Assembly: GCF_041154745.1 (NCBI RefSeq)
Contig: NZ_AP031573.1
Span: forward strand, 1,178,001-1,242,000
DNA: 64,000 nucleotides
Reading direction: 5' to 3'
DNA from: Flavobacterium sp. CFS9
GTDB taxonomy: Bacteria; Bacteroidota; Bacteroidia; Flavobacteriales; Flavobacteriaceae
Part shown: in pieces, positions 38,548 to 46,907 of the stretch
Numbering within the stretch: position 1 is the first letter of the stretch
How the letters are laid out: each line of letters begins with the position of its first letter
The notes under the pieces: model-generated
What the model saw: the letters and a program-made list of their open reading frames with translations, nothing else
Told to the model about the DNA's origin: nothing
Database searches by the model: none
Position numbers and translations under genes: made by a program

Positions 38548-39822
38548 CTACTCTTTAAGCGCTTTTACCAACACTTTATCAATCTTTACACCATCCATAT
38601 CGATTACTTCCAATACAAATTTTTGCCAGATTAATTTCTCGCCTTCTTTTGGAATATGCGAAAGCTCTGTCATAATCATTCCGCTTACCGTGTTTACTTC
38701 ATAATCGTTTGTCAATTCGTCTAACTCAAAATAAGTTAAAAAATCGTGTAACGAATAATGTCCGTCAACGAGCCACGAACCATCTTCTCTTTCAATTAAC
38801 TGAAATTCATCTTTATAAAAATCAGATGCATCTCCTACTAAAGCTTCCAGAATGTCATTTAGGGTAATTATTCCCTGAAAAACACCATACTCATCAGAAA
38901 CTAAAGCATAATGAATCCCTGTTTTTTTGAAATTCTCCAGTGCCTTGTATGCCGTTGTCTGCTCCATTAGGTAAGGCGCATCAATCATGATTCCCGCCAA
39001 ATCAAAATGTTCACTTTCGATGTTTGCAAAGATATTCTTTAGGGTTACAACTCCCACAATATCATCATAATTGTCTCTGTACACCGGATAAACAGTATGC
39101 AAATCCTGTAAAACCAATTCCTTAATCTTCGTTTTATCGGCATTGAAAGGCAGCATATCAACTGACTTACGGTGTGTCATCAACGAATTTACTTTTCGAT
39201 CTCCAATGTGAAAAACACGTTCTACAATATCTTGCTCGATTTCCTGAACTTCTCCACCCTCCGTTCCTTCTTTGATAATTGCTTTAATTTCTTCTTCTGT
39301 TACCTTACCGTCGGCAGTTGGTTTAATCTGAAATACATTCAGTAAAAAATCTGTCGAAGACGTAAGCAGCCAGATAAAAGGCGCTGTAATTATCGAAATG
39401 GTTTTCATTGGCATGGCTACCATTTTTGCAATAGACTCCGGGTAGTTTAAGCCAATTCGTTTTGGCAGTAATTCTCCTAAAACCAATGAGAAGAACGTTA
39501 AAACTACTACAACAATTCCCACCGCAACCGAATGGGCATAGGGTTTTAAAAATGCAAATCCGCTAACAAAAACCTCAACATCCATTGTTATTTTATCACC
39601 ACTATAAATACCGGTCAAAATACCGATTAAAGTGATTCCGATTTGCACGGTCGATAAAAACTTATTTGGAGAATTGGCCAGATCAAGTGCTATTTTTGCA
39701 CTTTTATTTCCTTTTTTCGCGGCAGTTTCAAGTCTGTTTTTCCTGGCCGAAATCAATGCAATTTCTGACATGGAGAAAACACCATTCAATAGTATTAGAA
39801 AAAATATTATTAGTATTTCCAA
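38548..39822 (-). CDS. CNNM/CBS-domain membrane protein (CorC/HlyC family)
   Basis: The 424-residue product has an N-terminal DUF21/CNNM membrane domain with about four hydrophobic segments (LLNGVFSMSEIALISARKN start), a CBS pair (about 205-330, with MTHRKSVDMLPF and HYALVSDEYGVFQGIITLNDILEALVG), and a C-terminal CorC_HlyC transporter-associated domain (about 340-424). Such proteins are linked to Mg2+/Co2+ efflux. The 'hemolysin' label is historical. GldE of gliding motility has a similar architecture but is not specifically indicated here. Confidence 0.88.
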   Translation of the reverse strand: MEILIIFFLILLNGVFSMSEIALISARKNRLETAAKKGNKSAKIALDLANSPNKFLSTVQIGITLIGILTGIYSGDKITMDVEVFVSGFAFLKPYAHSVAVGIVVVVLTFFSLVLGELLPKRIGLNYPESIAKMVAMPMKTISIITAPFIWLLTSSTDFLLNVFQIKPTADGKVTEEEIKAIIKEGTEGGEVQEIEQDIVERVFHIGDRKVNSLMTHRKSVDMLPFNADKTKIKELVLQDLHTVYPVYRDNYDDIVGVVTLKNIFANIESEHFDLAGIMIDAPYLMEQTTAYKALENFKKTGIHYALVSDEYGVFQGIITLNDILEALVGDASDFYKDEFQLIEREDGSWLVDGHYSLHDFLTYFELDELTNDYEVNTVSGMIMTELSHIPKEGEKLIWQKFVLEVIDMDGVKIDKVLVKALKE

Positions 39823-39856
39823 TTTTTGGTTTATTCGTTATAAAATCGTCTTCATC

Positions 39857-39875
39857 AAGATAATTCTGTTATCTT
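39857..39875. promoter_or_regulatory. Perfect 7-bp inverted repeat upstream of CNNM gene
   Basis: AAGATAA-TTCTG-TTATCTT lies 35-53 bp upstream of the CNNM/CBS start. It could be an operator or a leader hairpin. The rest of the 211-bp spacer holds no gene; near 40000 there is a short GC-richer patch (CCCGATCGCAGTCAGGAT...). Confidence 0.3.
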
Positions 39876-40033
39876 AAAACTTGGTTTCCCTATCATTCAA
39901 AAGAATTCTGTCTTAAAAAACTAATTTTTCTTCCCAGAAAACAGCAGCTCAAAGATGCCTGTTTTATGACAAGAAAAATAGTTCTTAAAAATCCCGATCG
40001 CAGTCAGGATGAAACGACAGCAGGAAAAAGTTT

Positions 40034-40606
40034 CTACAAATTATCTATAACTGACGTTAATCGCTCTGTAATTTCTTCAATAGTTCCGATACCGTTTACG
40101 GCATGAAACTTATTTTGTTCTTTATAATATCCAATTAGCGGAGCTGTTTTTTCATTGTACTCCTGGTATCTTACTCTAATTTTCTCTTCGTCCTGATCGT
40201 CAGCTCTTCCGCTGGTTTTTCCTCTTTCCAACAAACGAGCTACCAAAATTTCATCATCAGCTTCTAGCGCAATAGTCGCCGTTACACTTGATCCAATCGT
40301 TGGTAAAAATTGATCTAAAGCTTCTGCCTGATCTAAAGTTCTAGGATAACCGTCGAACAGGAATCCTGCTGTATCAGGATGTTTTTTTACCTCATCAATT
40401 AACATTGCAGTAGTCACTTCGCAAGGAACTAACTCTCCGTTATCCATAAAAACTCTCGCTTGTTTTCCTAAATCTGTATCATTTTTTAAGTTAAAACGAA
40501 AAATATCTCCTGTTGAAAGATGTGTTAATTTGTACTTTTCTTTTAAAAATTCTGCCTGAGTTCCTTTACCTGCTCCAGGCTTTCCAAATAAAACAATGTT
40601 AATCAT
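40034..40606 (-). CDS. adk: Adenylate kinase
   Basis: ATP:AMP phosphotransferase. The 190-residue product begins MINIVLFGKPGAGKGTQAEFL (P-loop at about 8-15), with the NMP-binding segment THLSTGDIFRFN, DGYPRTLDQAEAL, and LLERGKTSGRADD leading into a short LID. Length is that of the short-LID form. It lies 73 bp downstream of hpt on the same strand, so a purine-metabolism transcription unit hpt-adk is plausible. Confidence 0.97.
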   Translation of the reverse strand: MINIVLFGKPGAGKGTQAEFLKEKYKLTHLSTGDIFRFNLKNDTDLGKQARVFMDNGELVPCEVTTAMLIDEVKKHPDTAGFLFDGYPRTLDQAEALDQFLPTIGSSVTATIALEADDEILVARLLERGKTSGRADDQDEEKIRVRYQEYNEKTAPLIGYYKEQNKFHAVNGIGTIEEITERLTSVIDNL

Positions 40607-40679
40607 AATATGAGTACGTGTTGTGACTTCTATTTTACAAGAAGTTTTAAATGAATATATAGTTGTGTGTTTGTTTATT

Positions 40680-41210
40680 TTATTCTGCCAATTTATAAAC
40701 TTCAGGTAAATGCCTTCCTAAACCATCATAGTCTAGTCCGTAACCTACAATGAATTTATTCGGAATTCTGATTCCGATATAATCTATTTTGATGTCTTTT
40801 TTATAAGCTTCCGGTTTAAAAAACAAAGTAGCAATTTTAAAATGCTTTACATTTTGTTCTTTAAACAATTGTTTCAATTCTTCAATTGTATTTCCAGTAT
40901 CAATAATATCTTCAATAAGAATAACCGTTCTACCTGATAAATCCTGATTGATCCCTATTAATTCTTTAACCCTATTTGTACTTTCAATTCCTTCATAAGA
41001 AGCCATTTTGATAAATGAAACCTCACAAAGGCCTTTATATTTTCTCAAAAAATCGGCGACTACCATAAAAGCCCCATTTAAAACACCAATAAAAATTGGG
41101 GTGTCATCTCCAAAATCATCTTCTACCTGTGCGACTATTTTAGTTAAAGCGAAATCAATTTCTTTTGCCGAAATAAACGGAACAAATTGTTTATCGTGAA
41201 GTTGTATCAT
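40680..41210 (-). CDS. hpt: Hypoxanthine phosphoribosyltransferase
   Basis: Purine-salvage enzyme making IMP/GMP from hypoxanthine/guanine and PRPP. Contains the PRPP loop VILIEDIIDTGNTIEEL and the C-terminal region PNKFIVGYGLDYDGLGR. The start is placed at ATG 41210 (MIQLHDKQFVPFISAKEID, 176 aa). An in-frame TTG at 41237 would add nine residues, but it overlaps a -7 promoter box (41235-41242), so it is unlikely to be in the transcript. Confidence 0.94.
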   Translation of the reverse strand: MIQLHDKQFVPFISAKEIDFALTKIVAQVEDDFGDDTPIFIGVLNGAFMVVADFLRKYKGLCEVSFIKMASYEGIESTNRVKELIGINQDLSGRTVILIEDIIDTGNTIEELKQLFKEQNVKHFKIATLFFKPEAYKKDIKIDYIGIRIPNKFIVGYGLDYDGLGRHLPEVYKLAE

Positions 41211-41234
41211 TATTTTTACATTTAAAATAATGGG

Positions 41235-41242
41235 CAAAGATA
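41235..41242 (-). promoter_or_regulatory. -7 box of hpt
   Basis: TATCTTTG on the minus strand is an exact TAnnTTTG match, 24 bases before the ATG at 41210. The nearest upstream TTTG is 26 bp away, longer than the usual 17-23, so the -33 element is weak or degenerate. Confidence 0.5.
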
Positions 41243-41552
41243 CAGAATTACAACTAAACTGTGAGTATCAAAATATAGTGCAAACATATTTTTTTAAGAA
41301 TGTTAAATATCGGGTACTATATTAGAACTCTTTCCTGAAAAACAGGTACATCTTTATTAAATTACTGAAATCCATTGGATATAATTTAGTAAAATAACAT
41401 TCACACCATCGTATCGCATTTTTTTATGAAAATCCGAACAATACTATTTTCACAAAGAAAAATAAAACTCTATACTCCTAAAACCCCCTGCAAATTATTA
41501 TAAAACTGTTCCATTAAATTACTTATTTTAGACCTGTCCAAAACTCACCCAA
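41243..41552. other. Gene-free spacer between hpt and a hypothetical gene
   Basis: A divergent spacer of 310 bases, A/T-rich. I see no ORF of note, no strong hairpin and no clear plus-strand promoter; the best candidate is TATTTTAG about 20 bases before the ATG at 41553, a 7/8 match to TAnnTTTG. Confidence 0.5.
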
Positions 41553-42107
41553 ATGTCTTCTGAATTACAAACGAAATTAGATTATGTAAAAGCGTATCGG
41601 GAAAACCGTCTTAATGTTGCAAACGAAATTTTAGAGAATCCATCACTATTTGAAGAACTTGTTTCAATTTGTTTTATCCCTTCAGACAAAAACAATCACA
41701 AAGCCTGCTGGATTATGGAATTTGTATCTTACGAAAAATTGATCTGGCTGCAACCGTATCTTGATTTTTTCTGTTCGAATTTGAAGGTTTTGAAAGATGA
41801 AAGCGCCATACGTCCTATCGCAAAAGTGGTTCAGCTATTAGTGAAAGCTCACTATAAAAAACCCGAAAACGGAATTTTTCTTTCTGAAACTAATCTGCAG
41901 GATTGTATCGAAGCATCATTTGACTGGCTTATCAATGATGTAAAAGTAGCGACAAAGGCCTATTCCATCAGAACCTTATATATATTAGGCAACCATTATG
42001 ACTGGATACATCCTGAGCTGCAAGTTATTCTGAACAAAGATTATGGAGATCATTCTGCTGCTTACAAAGCCGTTGCCAAAGAAGTTTTAAAGAAAATAGA
42101 AAAATAA
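41553..42107 (+). CDS. Conserved hypothetical protein (HEAT-like)
   Basis: The 184-residue soluble, helix-rich protein has no signal peptide. Repeating helical pairs (NPSLFEELVSICF, YEKLIWLQPYLDFFCSNL, CIEASFDWLINDVKVATKAYSIRTLYILGNHY) suggest a HEAT/ARM-like solenoid. From memory, similar short proteins next to purine genes in Flavobacteriia are sometimes mislabelled adenylosuccinate lyase; no lyase signature is visible. Its position before purK hints at, but does not show, a link to purine metabolism. Followed 4 bases on by a hairpin element. Confidence 0.75.
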   Translation: MSSELQTKLDYVKAYRENRLNVANEILENPSLFEELVSICFIPSDKNNHKACWIMEFVSYEKLIWLQPYLDFFCSNLKVLKDESAIRPIAKVVQLLVKAHYKKPENGIFLSETNLQDCIEASFDWLINDVKVATKAYSIRTLYILGNHYDWIHPELQVILNKDYGDHSAAYKAVAKEVLKKIEK

Positions 42108-42110
42108 TTT

Positions 42111-42178
42111 TTTGCCATGGATTCACGAATTATATTTCCAAATCAGAAAAAGTAAAAAATTGTGAATTCGTGGCAAAA
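42111..42178 (+). terminator. Palindromic GCCACGAATTCAC element, copy 2, acting as terminator
   Basis: Left arm GCCATGGATTCACGAATT (42114-42131) pairs with AATTGTGAATTCGTGGC (42158-42174) with two mismatches. T6 precedes and A7 follows. Same family as 35011-35056. It begins 4 bases after a stop codon. Confidence 0.6.
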
Positions 42179-42197
42179 AAATAGTGCAAAACGATTT

Positions 42198-42229
42198 TTT
42201 GGCTAAAAAAAGATTAAAAAGTATCTTTG
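42198..42229 (+). promoter_or_regulatory. Promoter of purK-purE
   Basis: TTTG (42198-42201), a 20-bp spacer, then TATCTTTG (42222-42229): a textbook Bacteroidota -33/-7 pair. The purK ATG follows 16 bases after the -7 box. Confidence 0.85.
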
Positions 42230-42245
42230 CAAAAACACAACTACA

Positions 42246-43394
42246 ATGAATTATTTTTCTTCTGATTTTAAATTAGGAATATTAGGCGGCGGACAATTAG
42301 GCAAAATGCTTTTGTTCGACACCCGAAAATTTGACATCCAAACTTATGTTCTCGACCCAAGCGATGAAGCTCCAAGTAAATTTGCCTGCAATAAATTCTT
42401 TCAGGGCGATTTAATGGATTATGAAACGGTCTATAATTTTGGAAAACAAGTAGATGTTCTGACTTTTGAGATCGAATTGGTTAACCTGGAAGCCCTGACA
42501 CAGTTGGAGAATGAAGGTTTAAAAATCTATCCTTCTCCTAAAACTTTAAAAGGAATTCAAAACAAAGGAATTCAAAAACAATTTTACGCAGATCATGCTA
42601 TCCCAACAGCACCATTTGAGCGCTTTGAAAATTTAGACGGTCTAAAAGCTAAAATTCAGAACCTAAAATTACCATTTGTATGGAAATGTACTGAGTTTGG
42701 TTATGACGGAAACGGCGTAAAAGTAATTCGTCAGGTTTCGGATCTGGACAGTTTACCTAATGTAGAATGTATTGCAGAAACCATGATTCCGTTTAAAAAT
42801 GAACTAGCGGTTATTGTCTGCAGAAATCCATCAGGAGAAATAAAAACGTATCCGGTTGTTGAAATGGAATTTCATCCAGAAGCCAACCAGGTAGAATATG
42901 TAATCTGCCCTGCCAGAATTGATGAGAAGGTCGCCGAAAAAGCGAGAGCGATTGCCTTAAATGTTTCGGAAAAATTCGATCATGTTGGTCTTTTGGCCGT
43001 TGAAATGTTTCAGACTAACGACGATGCTATTTTAGTAAATGAAGTAGCTCCGCGTCCGCACAATTCAGGACATTATTCCATTGAAGCGAGTTATACTTCA
43101 CAATTCGAAAATCACCTGCGCGCCATTTTGGATCTTCCTTTAGGAAATACCGACAGTAAAGTTGCCGGGATTATGGTAAATTTAGTAGGTGCCGAAGGAT
43201 TTTCAGGAGATGTTGTTTATGAAAATATCGAAACCATTTTGAGATGGAACGGTGTTACTCCACATATTTACGGTAAAAGACAAACACGTCCTTTTAGAAA
43301 AATGGGGCATGTTACCATCGTAAATGAAGATATGACTGAAGCAAGACGTATTGCCGAAGACGTTAAGAATACCATTAAAGTGATTAGTAATTAG
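42246..43394 (+). CDS. purK: 5-(carboxyamino)imidazole ribonucleotide synthase
   Basis: ATP-grasp enzyme of de novo purine synthesis that carboxylates AIR to N5-CAIR. The 382-residue product begins with a nucleotide-binding loop (KLGILGGGQLGKMLL); ATP-grasp signatures include FVWKCTEFGYDGNGVKVI, VNEVAPRPHNSGHYSIEA and the C-terminal HIYGKRQTRPFRKMGHVT. Full length. purE follows in the same direction after 59 bp. Confidence 0.96.
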   Translation: MNYFSSDFKLGILGGGQLGKMLLFDTRKFDIQTYVLDPSDEAPSKFACNKFFQGDLMDYETVYNFGKQVDVLTFEIELVNLEALTQLENEGLKIYPSPKTLKGIQNKGIQKQFYADHAIPTAPFERFENLDGLKAKIQNLKLPFVWKCTEFGYDGNGVKVIRQVSDLDSLPNVECIAETMIPFKNELAVIVCRNPSGEIKTYPVVEMEFHPEANQVEYVICPARIDEKVAEKARAIALNVSEKFDHVGLLAVEMFQTNDDAILVNEVAPRPHNSGHYSIEASYTSQFENHLRAILDLPLGNTDSKVAGIMVNLVGAEGFSGDVVYENIETILRWNGVTPHIYGKRQTRPFRKMGHVTIVNEDMTEARRIAEDVKNTIKVISN

Positions 43395-43411
43395 TTGCAG
43401 TTTTCAGTCAC

Positions 43412-43451
43412 AACCTGAAACCTGAAACAAAAAAACCTGAAACAAAAAACA
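43412..43451. repeat. CCTGAAAC short tandem repeat
   Basis: Three CCTGAAAC units, the last two separated by A runs, in the purK-purE spacer. They share sequence with the inverted repeat at 38467-38535. There is no terminator-like T tract in the transcribed direction. Confidence 0.45.
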
Positions 43452-43453
43452 AA

Positions 43454-43939
43454 ATGAGTAAAGTAGCCATCATAATGGGAAGTATCTCTGACATGCCGGT
43501 CATGCAGGATGCCATCGACATATTAAAACAATTTAATGTGGAAGTTGAAGTAGACATTGTTTCGGCACACCGAACGCCGGAAAAACTATTCGATTTCAGT
43601 AAAAATGCACATACTCGCGGAATTTCAGTAATTATTGCCGGAGCCGGAGGAGCTGCACACTTGCCTGGAATGGTTGCTTCAATGTCTCCACTTCCGGTAA
43701 TTGGTGTTCCGGTTAAATCAAGTAATTCTATCGATGGCTGGGATTCAGTACTATCGATTCTTCAAATGCCAGGCGGAGTTCCTGTTGCAACTGTAGCGTT
43801 AAACGGTGCTAAAAATGCCGGAATCTTAGCCGCACAAATCATCGGAAGCCACGATAAAAAAGTACTGGATACTATTATTTCGTATAAAGAAGAATTAAAA
43901 GCTGCGGTTAACAAAGCTGCTGAAGGATTAAAGAAGTAA
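43454..43939 (+). CDS. purE: N5-CAIR mutase
   Basis: Converts N5-CAIR to CAIR. The 161-residue product has the class I PurE signatures: IIMGSISDMPVMQDAIDIL, VSAHRTPEKLFDF, IIAGAGGAAHLPGMVAS and PVIGVPV, ending with a helical tail. Full length. Co-transcribed with purK. Confidence 0.97.
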   Translation: MSKVAIIMGSISDMPVMQDAIDILKQFNVEVEVDIVSAHRTPEKLFDFSKNAHTRGISVIIAGAGGAAHLPGMVASMSPLPVIGVPVKSSNSIDGWDSVLSILQMPGGVPVATVALNGAKNAGILAAQIIGSHDKKVLDTIISYKEELKAAVNKAAEGLKK

Positions 43940-43948
43940 AAATTAATT

Positions 43949-44046
43949 CCACAGAGATTCACAAAAAGAAACACAAAGCTTCGCAAAGAATAATAAAAAA
44001 ACTTTGCGAAGCTCTGTGTTTTCTTAGCGAAACTTTGCGTAACACA
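43949..44046. repeat. CACAGAG/CTTTGCGAAG palindromic intergenic repeat
   Basis: Arms AACACAAAGCTTCGCAAAG (43970-43988) and CTTTGCGAAGCTCTGTGTT (44002-44020) pair with one mismatch around an A-rich loop; a further partial arm (AACTTTGCGTAACAC) follows. It fills the purE-M3 peptidase spacer. From memory, such elements are dispersed in flavobacterial genomes. Confidence 0.6.
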
Positions 44047-44054
44047 AAAAAACT

Positions 44055-46082
44055 ATGAGCATCTTAACACAGTATTTCAAGACCAAACACAATACAGCAC
44101 CTTTTTCGCAGATCAAAATCGAAGATTACGTTCCTGCTTTCAACGAAGCAATTGCTTTGGCTAAGGCCGAAATTGATGCCATCGTAAACAATCCGGAGGA
44201 ACCCACTTTTGAAAACACGGTTGTAGCAATGGATTTTACAGGTGATGTTCTGGATCGTCTTTCCAGTATTTTCTTCAATCTGAATTCGGCAGAAACTACT
44301 GATGAAATGCAAAAAATTGCACAGGAAGTCTCTCCTTTACTTTCGGAATTCGGAAATGACATTACTTTAAATGCAGCATTATTTGCTAAAATTAAAGCCG
44401 TTTACGAACAAAAAGAAAAGCTGAATTTAAATCCGGAGCAAACTACGCTTTTGGATAAAAAATACAAAAGCTTCTCCAGAAACGGAGCCAATTTACCTGA
44501 AGACAAAAAAGAAAGTTTACGTGAAATCGACAAAGAATTATCAAAGTTAAGTCTGCAGTTTGGCGAAAATGTTCTGGCCGAAACCAATGCTTTCGAATTG
44601 CATTTAACCGATGAAAAAGATTTGGCAGGTTTACCGGAAGGTACTATTGAAGCTGCAAGATTATTAGCTAAAAGTCAGGAAAAAGAGGGCTGGATTTTCA
44701 CTTTGGATTATCCGAGTTATATTCCGTTTGTAACCTATGCCGATAATCGTGAATTACGTAAAAAAATGGCGATTGCTTTTGGTGCAAAAGCTTTTCAAAA
44801 TAACGAGTTTGACAATCAGGAAAACGTATTGGCAATTGCCAAACTACGTTTTAAAAGAGCCAATTTATTAGGATATAAAACTCATGCTCATTTTGTTTTA
44901 GAGGAAAGAATGGCCGAAAGTCCGGAAAAAGTTTTCTCTTTCCTTAATGATTTACTGGCCAAAGCAAAACCGGCAGCTCAAAAAGAGTTTGCTGAATTAG
45001 CCGCTTTCGCTAAAGAATTGGACGGAATTGAACAATTGGAGAAATGGGATGGCGCTTATTATTCTGAAAAATTAAAACAGCAGCTTTTCAACTTAGACGA
45101 CGAAAAGCTGAAACCTTATTTTCAATTAGAAAAAGTTTTAGACGGAGCTTTTACCGTTGCTCAAAAACTGTACGGATTGACTTTTACGGAAGTTTTCGAC
45201 ATCGACAAATATCACGAAGAAGTGATGACATACGAGGTAAAAGATGCAGACAACAATTTGGTTGCTATTTTCTATGCGGATTTTTTCCCTAGAAGAGGAA
45301 AACGAAACGGAGCCTGGATGACCTCTTTCAAATCACAATCTATAAAAGAGGGCGTAAACGAAAGACCCCATATTTCGAACGTTTGCAACTTCACTAAGCC
45401 TACTGAAACCAAACCTTCGTTATTGACGTTTAATGAAGTTACTACTTTATTTCACGAATTTGGTCACGGTTTACACGGAATGCTTGCGAACACTACTTAC
45501 CCTAGCTTGTCCGGAACTTCTGTATTTTGGGATTTTGTAGAATTACCAAGTCAGATTATGGAAAACTGGTGTTACGAGCCTGAAGCTTTGGCTTTGTTTG
45601 CCAATCACTACGAAACGAATGAAATTATTCCGATCGAATATGTTCAAAAAATTAAAGAAAGTGCCAGTTTTCAGGAAGGTCTTGCCACTTTACGTCAATT
45701 GAGTTTCGGACTTCTGGATATGGCCTGGCACGGACAAGATCCGACAAATATTACGGATCTGAAAACTTTCGAAACAGAGCAATTTGCGAACACTCAATTG
45801 TATCCTGACGTAAAAGAAAATGCAATGAGTACTGCTTTTTCTCATATTTTTCAGGGCGGTTATTCTTCAGGATATTACAGCTACAAATGGGCGGAAGTAC
45901 TGGATGCTGATGCTTTTGAATATTTTCAGGAAAACGGTATCTTCAATTACGAAGTTGCTTCAAAATTCAAAGACAATGTACTGTCTAAAGGAGGAACTGA
46001 ACATCCGATGACTTTATACAAACGTTTCAGAGGTCAGGAACCAAAACCGGAAGCTTTATTGAAAAGAGCCGGATTACTTTAA
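44055..46082 (+). CDS. M3 family metallopeptidase (Dcp / oligopeptidase A type)
   Basis: Zinc oligopeptidase of the thimet family, 675 residues, no signal peptide, so cytoplasmic. The active-site motif is HEFGH at 467-471 (TTLFHEFGHGLHGML), with the downstream Glu helix (ELPSQIMENWCYE). The C-terminal YSYKWAEVLDADAFEYF and the ending RGQEPKPEALLKRAGLL are typical of Dcp/OpdA. The two subtypes (dipeptidyl-carboxypeptidase versus endo-oligopeptidase) cannot be told apart by eye. A rearranged copy of its last 43 bases lies at 58327-58369. Confidence 0.93.
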   Translation: MSILTQYFKTKHNTAPFSQIKIEDYVPAFNEAIALAKAEIDAIVNNPEEPTFENTVVAMDFTGDVLDRLSSIFFNLNSAETTDEMQKIAQEVSPLLSEFGNDITLNAALFAKIKAVYEQKEKLNLNPEQTTLLDKKYKSFSRNGANLPEDKKESLREIDKELSKLSLQFGENVLAETNAFELHLTDEKDLAGLPEGTIEAARLLAKSQEKEGWIFTLDYPSYIPFVTYADNRELRKKMAIAFGAKAFQNNEFDNQENVLAIAKLRFKRANLLGYKTHAHFVLEERMAESPEKVFSFLNDLLAKAKPAAQKEFAELAAFAKELDGIEQLEKWDGAYYSEKLKQQLFNLDDEKLKPYFQLEKVLDGAFTVAQKLYGLTFTEVFDIDKYHEEVMTYEVKDADNNLVAIFYADFFPRRGKRNGAWMTSFKSQSIKEGVNERPHISNVCNFTKPTETKPSLLTFNEVTTLFHEFGHGLHGMLANTTYPSLSGTSVFWDFVELPSQIMENWCYEPEALALFANHYETNEIIPIEYVQKIKESASFQEGLATLRQLSFGLLDMAWHGQDPTNITDLKTFETEQFANTQLYPDVKENAMSTAFSHIFQGGYSSGYYSYKWAEVLDADAFEYFQENGIFNYEVASKFKDNVLSKGGTEHPMTLYKRFRGQEPKPEALLKRAGLL

Positions 46083-46108
46083 GAATTTTAGACTTATTAG
46101 ATATACTT

Positions 46109-46138
46109 AAACCGAGGCAAAAATGCTTCGGTTTTTTT
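46109..46138 (+). terminator. Terminator of M3 peptidase gene
   Basis: AAACCGAGGC pairs with GCTTCGGTTT (one G-T pair) around a short loop and is followed by TTTTT; 27 bases after the stop. Confidence 0.85.
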
Positions 46139-46151
46139 GATTCGGACTCAA

Positions 46152-46229
46152 ATGCTAAAAAAATTTTTATTTATCTTCACCATTCTTTTAACCTTAATCT
46201 CATCCAGACCAATTGAAAAAATATCTTAA
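46152..46229 (+). other. Short ORF overlapping the SanA-like gene start
   Basis: ATG 46152 opens a 25-codon ORF encoding a hydrophobic leader-like peptide (MLKKFLFIFTILLTLISS...) that ends at 46229, 17 bases inside the SanA-like gene in another frame. It could be a translational coupling leader or chance; A/T-rich DNA often yields such peptides. Confidence 0.25.
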
Positions 46230-46872
46230 AGTACTTTTTTCCCTTTTCATCATCGGAATTGTTACTATCGTTTTTGTAAATCTATATGTAAAATCATCAA
46301 CCAAAAATTTTATTTATCATACTTTAAAGAAGCTTCCGAAAAATGAGGTTGGAATTATTTTTGGAGCCGGAATCAATGGTGATCAGCCGAGTAAATATTT
46401 AAAAGACAGACTGGATGCAGGAATTCTATTGTATAAAACACATAAAATAGATAAAATTCTGCTATCAGGCGATAATGGCAGAGACGAATACGATGAATTA
46501 ACCGTCATGAAAACCTATTGTTTCAATCATGGAGTGGACACCACTAAAATTTATATTGATTATGCCGGTTTTGATACCTACTCCACTATGTACCGCGCCA
46601 AACATATTTTTAAAATCAAAAAAGCGACTTTAATTTCTCAGGAATATCACTTAAACAGAGCAATTTACATTGGACAAAAACTTGGGGTAAAATCAATTGG
46701 ATTTTCTGCCAACAAAGGAGAATACCTGGGATACAACTATGTAACTTCCCGAGAATATGGTTCTATTTCAAAATCTTTTTTTGATGTTTTAAGAAATCGG
46801 GAACCTCGCTTTTTAGGAAATGAAATTAATATAAATGGTGTTTCCAATTATTCGAAAGAGGATAAACGATAA
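46213..46872 (+). CDS. SanA/YdcF-like (DUF218) membrane protein
   Basis: The 219-residue protein has one N-terminal membrane anchor (about 5-26) and a DUF218 domain: VGIIFGAGINGDQPSKYLKDRLDAG, KILLSGDNGRDEYDELTVMK, YAGFDTYSTMYRAKHIF, and TLISQEYHLNRAIYIGQKLG. SanA-type proteins affect envelope permeability; their reaction is not established. The start is TTG 46213: an in-frame stop lies at 46195 and no ATG falls between. It is convergent with the T9SS protein gene (35 bp). A decayed partial copy lies at 58366-58452. Confidence 0.8.
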   Translation: MKKYLKVLFSLFIIGIVTIVFVNLYVKSSTKNFIYHTLKKLPKNEVGIIFGAGINGDQPSKYLKDRLDAGILLYKTHKIDKILLSGDNGRDEYDELTVMKTYCFNHGVDTTKIYIDYAGFDTYSTMYRAKHIFKIKKATLISQEYHLNRAIYIGQKLGVKSIGFSANKGEYLGYNYVTSREYGSISKSFFDVLRNREPRFLGNEININGVSNYSKEDKR

Positions 46873-46907
46873 TAAAGGCCTTTTTTTACTTCCCAAAAGT
46901 TTCCGGA

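Noticed and set aside
43949..44046. CRISPR-like repeat array
   Set aside because: The repeated units are arms of a single palindrome; there are no regularly spaced direct repeats with unique spacers and no cas genes in the window.
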